Below are positions 20,761-27,097 of a DNA stretch of 30,472 nt, piece by piece. Position 1 is the stretch's first letter, and the number at the start of each line of letters is the position of its first letter. The position numbers and the translations under genes were made by a program. The DNA is from Lindgomyces ingoldianus (taxonomy: Eukaryota > Ascomycota > Dothideomycetes > Pleosporales > Lindgomycetaceae): assembly GCF_010093535.1 (NCBI RefSeq), contig NW_022985245.1, forward strand, positions 56,424 to 86,895, given 5' to 3'. The notes beneath the pieces are model-generated. The model did not search any database. It saw only the letters and a program-made list of their open reading frames with translations, and was not told the DNA's origin.

Positions 20761-21055
20761 CTTGTCTTTAAGGCCCACAGAAATCGCAACCCATGGGAGT
20801 TCATTCTATGGTACAAGGATAACAATGCGACGTAGTCATTGGTTCAATGCAAGAGTGCCTAGCCGTGCTCGTGCTGTGAGGAAAAATACTTGTTATCTGT
20901 TTCTCTAATCACAAGCATGCTTCAGCTTTTATGCCTAGAAATTGCGATGCGGGATCAACCTCGAAGAAGATCTACTGACCTCAACCATCGTTCAATGAGT
21001 TCCCGTGTATCTTTCCCAAATATAAACAACAGGGATCCTTTTGGAACCAAGAGTG
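20761..21055. other. Intergenic, no gene seen
   Basis: Balanced composition, short unsupported frames only. It is the 3' flank of the UbiA-like gene and of the TPR relic. Confidence 0.5.
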
Positions 21056-21955
21056 TTACAACGCGCGCAAGACACCCCCTCTCATGCACGCAAGTAGAGG
21101 CAGCATGTATGTCGCGACCAACCAACCATTATATATCAGAAACGTTCTCCTGTCTCCCTCCACCGTTCTCAAAGTAATCAACCTACCGACAACCACTATA
21201 GCCAACGAGCCAACCACATAGTATCCTATGCTACTAGCTTTCCAGTAGGTTGGACAGAAACCAGACCAGAACACCAGTGGGGCAATGATTGTGTAACGAG
21301 CAGTATGGTCTCCGAGCACTAGAGCTATCGTCAACCGGCCCGCAGCTTTGTCGCCCACCTGGTCATACAAATCCTGGATATGCACGGCGCTGAAGACTAC
21401 CAGAGTGATGACTGTCAACCATTTGGTATCTTCGGCGTCAAAGGGTGAGTGTGATCGGATAGCTACCTGTAGTGCGCCGGCCGCAAACGATGTGAACCCG
21501 CACGCATTAAGCACATTTCGGCCCATCACTGTCGTGTCGCCGTAACGAAGATCGTTATCCGCGTAACTGAACACCGCAAGCAGTGACGATGGTGCTAACC
21601 CGCCCCCAACGATGCAGCTAACAATTGCAGTGATTGGGTGCACCACTCGAGCCAAGAGTGAGGCTTGGTAAAGCGTAAGACGATGGGAAGGTAACGGCCT
21701 CCAAGACTTGTTGAGTTCGTCTTCTTGTATAGCATGGGGGAGCCTCTGGTTGTTGACATTGAAAGCCAGACAGTTCATCCATGCCCAGAGTAGGATCGAG
21801 GGGATGCGCCGCGCGAGATAATCGATGACCGTGTTTGGATCGTCGTCCGAACGTGAGAGTGATTCAGCGAAAGAATAGAGGAGAGCAAACGCTGTGCTTG
21901 GGAAAACCATGGTCTTCAGATCGCTATATGTAAATAGCCACAAAGAAGTACTCAA
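21056..21955 (-). CDS. UbiA-superfamily membrane prenyltransferase / terpene cyclase-like protein
   Basis: The 299-residue product has many hydrophobic segments and the two polar motifs of the UbiA fold. Motif 1 is FNVNNQ (65-70) with ED at 78-79 and NKSWRPLPSHRLT (82-94); motif 2 is QDLYDQVGDKAAGRLT (194-209). The canonical family binds the Mg-diphosphate of a prenyl donor with NDxxDxxxD and DxxxD. Here the first motif has lost its leading Asp residues, as in fungal relatives that include membrane sesquiterpene cyclases such as the fumagillin enzyme Fma-TC. Substrate therefore cannot be told from sequence: prenyl transfer to an acceptor or terpene cyclisation are both open. The length fits the family and no intron is needed. 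An alternative start is the Met at residue 16. The gene is divergent from the EthD gene and is not RIP-damaged. Confidence 0.85.
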   Translation of the reverse strand: MSTSLWLFTYSDLKTMVFPSTAFALLYSFAESLSRSDDDPNTVIDYLARRIPSILLWAWMNCLAFNVNNQRLPHAIQEDELNKSWRPLPSHRLTLYQASLLARVVHPITAIVSCIVGGGLAPSSLLAVFSYADNDLRYGDTTVMGRNVLNACGFTSFAAGALQVAIRSHSPFDAEDTKWLTVITLVVFSAVHIQDLYDQVGDKAAGRLTIALVLGDHTARYTIIAPLVFWSGFCPTYWKASSIGYYVVGSLAIVVVGRLITLRTVEGDRRTFLIYNGWLVATYMLPLLACMRGGVLRAL

Positions 21956-22311
21956 AAGTGTTGCCCGAGATCATCGTGCGGACTTAGATCAGACATTTGA
22001 GGCATCGAGGCCGCAGGTTCAGGTTGGCGGGATGCGCAGCGGTCCGATGTTAGCACCTGTGCCGCTCCTCGGCATTCTCCAACTCTTGCCCCGGAGCGAA
22101 ATACGTTCAGTTCGATGGAGGGCACACAGACAAATTTTAGCGCGGAGTCTTCGACTGTGCCACAGGTGATATATTGATTTGGCCCCTTACCCTCAGCTTT
22201 GACAGGGGTGTCTTGAGTTAAAATGACCCCTAAGCGGCACGTCTCGTGGACACTTTGCCAGGACTCTTGTTCTTCTCATCTCTTCAACTTTCAGTTTTCT
22301 GAACCGAAAGC
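21956..22311. promoter_or_regulatory. Shared divergent promoter region of the UbiA-like and EthD genes
   Basis: A 356-bp intergenic stretch separates two start codons pointing away from each other. The part next to the EthD gene is pyrimidine-rich (TCTTGTTCTTCTCATCTCTTC, about 22266-22286), typical of fungal promoter/start regions. The layout would permit co-regulation. I see no specific operator. Confidence 0.55.
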
Positions 22312-22707
22312 ATGATGGGTTTCCGCTTCTTCTTATTCATTACGCGCAAACCTACGTTGACTCCCACTGAGTTTATGACCCATTGGGACACTAAGCATGT
22401 GGAGCTCCTGAAGAACATCACTGGCGAGGACTTTCCAATTAGCCATACTCGTCACTACATTGCCCGACCGACGGAGCAGAACGGGACTTGGCCAGCCGCA
22501 GTTCTCATCGGTGGCCAAGAGGATTTCTCTTACGACGGCATCGCCGAGCTCGTCTTTGAGAATGAGCAGGCTTTCCAAACCTTCTATGCGAAAGTTTCGG
22601 ATCCCGAGGCTGCAGCCAAGATTGCCGCTGATGAAGAAACATTTATCGTGAGGGAGGCAATGAAAGCGGTTGTGAAAGCCGATACCTCAGTATCTCTCCG
22701 CAAGTGA
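22312..22707 (+). CDS. EthD-domain protein (dimeric alpha/beta barrel)
   Basis: The 131-residue protein opens with a beta strand (FRFFLFITRKP, 4-14), then the EthD-type helix TPTEFMTHWDTKHVELLKNI (17-36) with the usual W and H. It continues with HTRHYIARP (45-53), YDGIAELVFENEQAFQTFYA (74-93) and a C-terminal helix with EETFIV. This is a complete single-domain ferredoxin-like barrel. In fungi such proteins are small tailoring enzymes or helpers in polyketide and other pathways (for example decarboxylation or cyclisation), and others are of unknown role. The start is either of the two tandem ATGs; there is no signal peptide. It is undamaged by RIP, and pairing with the UbiA-like gene suggests a shared pathway (inference). 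Confidence 0.88.
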   Translation: MMGFRFFLFITRKPTLTPTEFMTHWDTKHVELLKNITGEDFPISHTRHYIARPTEQNGTWPAAVLIGGQEDFSYDGIAELVFENEQAFQTFYAKVSDPEAAAKIAADEETFIVREAMKAVVKADTSVSLRK

Positions 22708-22822
22708 TATCTTACTAGTAAGTGCATGTCTCTCTAAACTACAGGTCGGAGACTAACCGGTCTCAGAATTACTTTCTGGCTGCAATATCCACTGTGCCGA
22801 ATTGGACTGTCTAATCGCTTGT
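22708..22822. other. 3' flank of the EthD gene
   Basis: Short untranslated-type sequence up to the SINE-like insertion; no other feature seen. Confidence 0.5.
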
Positions 22823-23143
22823 CACTTGTTGCTGGAAAAATGAATATGAAAATGACTTCACCGTGAGTGAGTGTACTGTCTAGGAGTTGGCCTAGATGGG
22901 GCAAGTGGAAAGCTTCTTCGGCACCAAAACCACCTGTATTCCCTTCTTTCTATCTCACGCCTCTCAAATCGAGACTCTCATTATTATACATTGTGTTTCT
23001 CATTGTGTTTCATTGTGTTCACTTTGGGGTGAGGGGCCTAGGAATCGAACCTAGGGTGGGCAGGGGTAGGCGAGGGCAGCGGGGTAACCCCACCACACTC
23101 ACCACCTCATACCACTCGGCCACACCCCCCACTTGTTGCTGGA
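22823..23143 (-). mobile_element. tRNA-derived SINE-like insertion with 14-bp TSD
   Basis: Identical 14-mers CACTTGTTGCTGGA at 22823-22836 and 23130-23143 bracket a 293-bp unit. On the minus strand the unit starts GGGGGGTGTGGCCGAGTGGT. It holds a perfect RNA polymerase III A box (TGGCCGAGTGG, 23112-23122) and B box (GGTTCGATTCC, 23041-23051) about 60 bp apart, as in Leu/Ser-type tRNAs. Downstream is an unrelated 200-bp body and a TCATTTTCATATTC tail. Long target duplications and a tRNA-like head are hallmarks of SINEs mobilised by LINE machinery. The acceptor stem does not pair well and no anticodon arm is clear, so it is not a working tRNA gene. Confidence 0.75.
23041..23122 (-). promoter_or_regulatory. 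Internal RNA polymerase III promoter (A and B boxes)
   Basis: TGGCCGAGTGG matches the A-box consensus TRGYNNARNGG, and GGTTCGATTCC matches the B box. A T-arm CTAGG-TTCGATT-CCTAG with 5-bp stem and 7-base loop surrounds the B box. Confidence 0.75.
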
Positions 23144-23199
23144 GGAGCTTCACTTCCGTAAGCTGACGGGAGATCACATAGTCACAGAAAACTGGGCCT

Positions 23200-24180
23200 T
23201 TAGCAGCTCTTGACTATAGCAAATTACACTTGTTCGGTCCAAAGTAGACTTAAAGTTAAAAAAAAAAAATAACTAGTTTTAAGCTCTTAGTGTGCTTAGC
23301 AAACTCTATAACATTATTATACACACTTAAAGCTTACTAGGTTGTATAAAAGACTTTATTACTTTTACTTATAAAAAAGTTCTACCTACTAATTATACAA
23401 GATAGAATAGATAGCACTAAATAATTAAATTACTTTAGAATAAGAATTAAATTTATATAATTAAATTATTAAAAACTTTAATAAGTTTACTTAACTTTAC
23501 AGCTAAAATAAATATATTAACTATATTAGTAATTTTTTAAGTTCGATTAGGAAGCTCTTTACTCTTTAATAGAAGTGTTACAAGCAATAACGTGTATAAT
23601 AGCCCTAGCTATTACTATTAGCAATTAATATTCTATTAATTCTAGTAATAAGCAATAAACCTAAATAATTCTTTTTAGAAGCATATTATATAGTCTTATA
23701 AAAGAGGATGCGAATAGGTGCTAAAAGTTTTAATAGAGTAGAGTGTAAAACAGTAGCAGTAAACTAGACTCTTACTTAAGAAAACTTAACTTATTTTTAT
23801 ATAAAGCTTTTAATTTAAAACTATACACATTCTAGCTTGTCTAGTTTTATTATATAAGTAACAACTACTTAGCTTACACAGTATGTTAAGCTATAGAGTA
23901 TGTGTAAGTGCTAGCAACACTCTTAACTAGCTAGGTATGTGCAGGTTGCTGCTAATAATTCTAACAGCTAGGTTTATACTAATTTATGTAAGAAAAAGCT
24001 TGTACGTACCTATATAATAACAATTGCATTCTAGGCGTTGTCCTCTAGCTAGTTATCCTTAATTAGAATTAGTGCTGCTGCATTACTATTAACGCTAGCA
24101 ATGCTAACCTCTGCTAGTAGCAAGCGCAGAGGTCTACTGTTATTCTTACCTTGTATAGAGTAGTAGACAGCATAGTTATT
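23200..24180. other. AT-rich RIP-scarred block, no gene recognised
   Basis: Strongly TpA-rich with almost no TCA, CCA, TGA or TGG. I could not match any transposon protein in it. It probably is an old, heavily mutated repeat. Confidence 0.55.
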
Positions 24181-24540
24181 GTAAAAAACAGGGTATACAC
24201 TTCGCAATCAAGAGGTGTATTGACCAACAAGGGCGTGACTGTGACATAGGAGTACGATTAATACCTGCCTAATTCCTAAGGCAATCCTCTGCTATCTAAA
24301 GAGGGCTTCTACAACTGGCTATATACTTCTCTAGAGAGCCAGGCACGGCAGCGCTAGTAGCGACAGATCTAGTATGCTGTAGGTCCAGTTTAAAGTATTA
24401 CCTGTCTAGGATGCCTGGCTTTTTAGGCGAGGTAGGCATTGTTTAGGAAGTGCGGGGTTAACAGCACAGTTTAGGAGTTGTCTAGGACTGCCTAGTGCAG
24501 TCTAGGCTAGTCTACAACAGCCTAGGAAACACCTAGATAG
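24181..24540. other. Less mutated island in AT-rich block, unknown
   Basis: Contains unmutated stretches (GTGTATTGACCAACAAGG, GCGTGACTGTGACATAGG) and then many TCTAGG/CCTAGG motifs. No coding frame. It could be the edge or LTR of an unidentified element. Confidence 0.4.
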
Positions 24541-24805
24541 CTAGTTATTATAAAGCCTTATTTTTTTCTAAGGCGTAACCTTGCGCTTAAATCTAAGCCC
24601 TTTTTTAAAGTTTAGAAGTTATGTAATTTTATGTTACTTTAAATTTAATTTAAGAGGTTAAATACTTTTTACTAAGCTAAATTCTTTATTACACCTACAC
24701 TCTACTCTGCGCTTCTAGTACGTATTTTAGAGAGATTTTCTGCAGGAGCCCTTAGGCCTTCCTAGGGGTTCCTAGGGTGTTCTAGGGCCCCCTAGGCCAG
24801 AGGAC

Positions 24806-24818
24806 CCTATATAAAGCT
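24806..24818 (+). promoter_or_regulatory. TATA-box-like site upstream of the 24986 ORF
   Basis: CCCTATATAAAGC lies about 170 bp upstream of the ATG, in a region less AT-rich than its surroundings. No further core-promoter element is assigned. Confidence 0.4.
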
Positions 24819-24985
24819 CTGTTTGTCCTAGAGAGTCTCTATTCTAACTGCCTTTAGATTTTTTTTTAGCTAGCTACTCTAGCTAGCTATCCCCTGTTTT
24901 ATTTTTAAAGCCTCTAGTCCTGTCTATTCTAATCTAGGCCCCTCTAGGCCCTCTAAGCCCTGTCTTGCATATTTTACTACTAATA

Positions 24986-25162
24986 ATGTCTTTTTTAGCT
25001 AGTAAGCAGTTAGATAGGATTACCTTAGCTATAAATAAAGCTCTAGCTACTATTAATCTCTACTTAACTTACCTTAATAAGATTATAGGCAGGATTATAG
25101 CGTATAAGCTAGGTGTAATTCTACTATGCTATTTTCTTATTAAGGAGAATTGCAACATCTAG
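24986..25162 (+). pseudogene. Unrecognised ORF relic, N-terminal part open
   Basis: The frame starts MSFLASKQLDRITLAINKAL and is open for 58 codons. Past the TAG it reads on through LLKCNSCYKGGKDYY (a CxxC with possible further Cys) and CLGVLRVLLSSFY, with stops only of the TAA/TAG type. I do not recognise the protein. The pattern is that of a RIP-damaged gene, probably of a repeat. Confidence 0.35.
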
Positions 25163-25827
25163 ACTTATAATACTTATATTTATTAAAGCTTGTTAGAGCT
25201 TAAGCGCACTAATAACCTCTTAAAGTGCAATAGCTGCTATAAAGGTGGCAAAGACTACTATTAAGTAGGTTATCTTAAGGCTGTTTATAGCTGTCTAGGG
25301 GTTCTTAGAGTGCTTCTAAGTTCTTTTTACTAATTCTTAAGTTATAGTGCTTAGAAGACTGTTACCTAGTAATTATAACTATTATAAGCACTATCTTTAG
25401 TAGTTTTTTTTAGCTTAAGACCTAAATTAACCTTAGTAATACTTAAAAGTACTTGCTAAATGTTATTAAAAGTCTTTATAAAAAGGTTAATAAGGTTATT
25501 ATTTATTTTAATAAGTTTATAATTTTTAGCTACTTTTTAAACTTTTTTAGGTTTCTCTAGGGGTCTCTAGAGCTTTTTAGAGGTTTTTAGACTAATTCTT
25601 ACTAGGCTTGTCTATAGTAAGATAGCTAGTAACACTCTAACCCTTCTTTATATTAGCAAGAAGGTGTTTAGGGACTTAGGTATTATTAGTCTTAGCAAGG
25701 TAAAAAAAAAAGCATTAGTAAAGTGTAAAAAGAGAATAAGTAATTGTGGAGGATAAAATAGCCTGGCAGTAGCTGTTCAGAAGATCGGATGAAGTGACTC
25801 TGCTATCTAAGAGAGCTGAAGGCTCTC

Positions 25828-25835
25828 CTTATATA
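25828..25835 (-). promoter_or_regulatory. TATA box in the presumed copia LTR
   Basis: TATATAAG on the minus strand, about 85 bp from the presumed LTR end, followed by GAGAGCC. It would drive the minus-strand element. Confidence 0.5.
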
Positions 25836-25872
25836 CACCGAGCTTCGGAACATAATATCTCCAGATCCCGAG

Positions 25873-25935
25873 CTGCGTCCCAGGCTCCGAGCCCCAGTCC
25901 CAGGCTCTGAGCCCCAGCCAAGGCTCTCAGTATAC
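25873..25935. repeat. Three imperfect 20-bp direct repeats
   Basis: CCCAGGCTCCGAGCCCCAGT, CCCAGGCTCTGAGCCCCAGC and a third, shorter CAAGGCTCTCAG follow each other. They lie upstream of the TATA box on the minus strand, where LTR enhancer repeats are often found. Confidence 0.7.
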
Positions 25936-25949
25936 GCGACACACCCCCC

Positions 25950-25976
25950 AGGTGAGCTGCGCAGCAGCTCACCTGC
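25950..25976. repeat. Perfect 12-3-12 inverted repeat with E-box ends
   Basis: CAGGTGAGCTGC, loop GCA, GCAGCTCACCTG. Each end is a CANNTG E-box. It lies in the presumed LTR about 115 bp upstream of the minus-strand TATA box and could bind a dimeric factor or form a hairpin. Confidence 0.8.
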
Positions 25977-26552
25977 GTTGAGCGTCAACTTGGCTTGTTG
26001 GAGCAGCGCTGCGCGTTTACCCTGTGTTTGTGCTCGTTGCCCCAGGCAGCGCGATGATCGTTTCCCTAGGCAGCACAGGTCACGTGCGTGCCGTGATCGC
26101 CGCAACAGAGGTAAATAAATTCTGCTGCTCCTCGAGCTTCTCTTCTGTAAGTCCCAACAACATGCCGCGTGTAAGTTAATGCTTTTGAGAGCTCCAAGAA
26201 CAACTCCAAACCTGTCTGCGATCTCCGCTAACGTGTGTATGAAGCTCAATAAAGCTAAACGAGCCGCTCGCGCGCGTGCCCTGCGGGGCCGCGCTGCCCG
26301 CAAGCCCGCAGCCCCCCGCCGCCCTGCGCCTACCACCGCCCGCCGCCCTGCGCCCACCACCCCCCGTCGGCCCGCGCCCCCCGGTCCGGTCTCGACTCCT
26401 CGCCGGCCTCCCCCTGGTGCGCTCCGCGCGCAGTCCTGTCTGGGCTGCATAAAGAGTGCGCTCGCGGGGCGCTCCAGTGGGGAGTGCCATGATTCCGCCA
26501 CTGGCGGTTCGCGCTGCTGGCGCTGTTCCTCCGGGCACAGCTGCCTGCCCCT

Positions 26553-26604
26553 ATAAGCCCTGTAGCAGTGTGTGGGGTGATCTAGCTTTTTGACTTATTT
26601 GCAG
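26553..26604 (+). other. Intron 2 with RIP-type 5' splice-site change
   Basis: The 5' end reads CT-ATAAGC where CT-GTAAGC is expected, a TG-to-TA change like those of RIP. The branch TTGAC and 3' end TTGCAG are intact and the reading frame matches across the proposed junction. Confidence 0.45.
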
Positions 26605-26758
26605 TCCCCCCGTCGCCGTCGTCTATGCGCGGCGCCTTGTTGCGGCGCTCGTCGCGGAGGACGAGCGGGTAAGCTTCTCCGCAGAGATCGTGTGTCATAC
26701 CCTAGATCAGACTAACAGGCTATAGGCTGCGTCCCGGCTTCGGCCGGTGGTTCGAGCT

Positions 26759-26865
26759 CTGCTCGAAGAAGATGTCGTGGAGGAGGTGGTGGAGGAGGAG
26801 GAAGAGGAGGAGGAAGAGGAGGTGGAAGAGGAGGTGGAGGAGGTGGAGGAGGAGGAGCAGGGTGT
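26759..26865 (+). repeat. Purine-rich GGA/GAG tract
   Basis: About 100 bases of nearly pure A/G built of GAG, GGA and GGTGGA triplets, encoding the Glu-rich part of the proposed + strand protein. The opposite strand is a Leu-rich frame. Such tracts expand by slippage and can form G-quadruplex or triplex DNA. Confidence 0.85.
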
Positions 26866-27087
26866 CGTCTCCCCTGGGCTCCTGGCGCGTCGCCAGCGCG
26901 CTAAGGAGCTCTTGGGTGAGCTCGTCGATCTCCTCATGGTTTAGGCGTTCTGTGTTTTCTGTGTTTTCGCGCATCTCATGTATCAAATCCCTGCTCAAAC
27001 TCCATGGCATGGGGGAGTGTCCCTGCTGGTAGATAGAACTCTTGTTCCTAGGCGGTGTGGGGATGTCCCCGCCATCAATGATCAACG

Positions 27088-27097
27088 CTTTCTCCCC
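27088..27097 (-). promoter_or_regulatory. Polypurine tract of the intact copia element
   Basis: GGGGAGAAAG directly follows the pol stop codon (27098-27100) on the minus strand and precedes the presumed LTR start. It is the likely plus-strand primer. Confidence 0.65.

Larger units (their letters stand above)
24541..25741 (+). mobile_element. Unidentified RIP-degraded element with promoter-like region and ORF relic
   Basis: A CCTAGG-rich stretch (about 24750-24800) is followed by CCCTATATAAAGC (24806-24818), a good TATA box. A leader comes next, then an ATG at 24986. The frame after it continues to about 25400 with only TAG/TAA interruptions. The layout resembles the 5' end of a repeat gene, but the family is not recognised. 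Confidence 0.35.
26162..26944 (+). pseudogene. Multi-exon gene for a basic, Cys-cluster, acidic-tail protein, with a mutated splice site
   Basis: Proposed exons are 26162-26170, 26245-26552, 26605-26668 and 26726-26944. Intron 1 is GTAAGT...GCTAAC...AAG (74 bp). Intron 3 is GTAAGC...ACTAAC...TATAG (57 bp), an excellent fungal intron. Intron 2 has a good 3' end (TTGACTTATTTGCAG) but its 5' site reads ATAAGC where GTAAGC would keep frame and give CLPL-PPVAVVYARRLVAAL. Domains in order: Lys/Arg start (LNKAKRAARARALRGRAARK), Pro/Arg repeats (RRPAPTT), and a cysteine cluster C-x2-C-x13-C-x9-C-x2-C-x5-C (CLGCIKSALAGRSSGEC, then CWRCSSGHSC). ARRLVAALVAEDER follows, then a run of about 30 mostly Glu residues and LLARRQRAKELLGELVDLL. 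I vaguely know the Cys block from fungal hypothetical proteins; function unknown. Without intron 2 splicing, translation stops at 26554-26556. It lies antisense to the presumed copia LTR. Confidence 0.55.
25745..27084 (-). mobile_element. Probable 3' LTR region of the intact copia element
   Basis: On the minus strand the copia pol stop is followed by a purine tract (GGGGAGAAAG) and then TTGATCATTGATGG. GC-balanced sequence continues for 1.34 kb to a sharp switch into AT-rich RIPped DNA at about 25745, where the minus strand reads ...CCTCCACA. A TATATAAG box on the minus strand (25828-25835) lies near the far end, as expected for the U3/R border. The second LTR copy is outside the window, so both borders are inferred. 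Confidence 0.5.

Noticed and set aside
20890..21177. 95-codon + strand frame 3' of the UbiA-like gene
   Set aside because: It overlaps the end of the UbiA-like gene on the other strand and has no recognisable domain.
23029..23129. Functional tRNA-Leu/Ser gene
   Set aside because: A and B boxes are perfect, but the acceptor stem does not pair properly and no anticodon arm is convincing; the unit is bracketed by a 14-bp duplication, so a SINE-like head fits better.
22867..23166. 99-codon + strand frame downstream of the EthD gene
   Set aside because: It runs through the SINE-like insertion and its target duplication and has no protein features.
25803..26501. 232-codon minus-strand frame with Arg/Gly repeats
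   Set aside because: It is the antisense of the proposed + strand exon 2, with composition explained by the GC-rich Pro/Arg codons; no domain is recognised and no start context supports it.
26720..27085. 121-codon minus-strand frame right after the copia pol stop
   Set aside because: The second half is a pure Leu run, antisense to the Glu tract, and it starts at the presumed LTR border. The N-terminal part (MIIDGGDIPTPPRNK) is not recognised. I kept it only as an alternative to the + strand gene.
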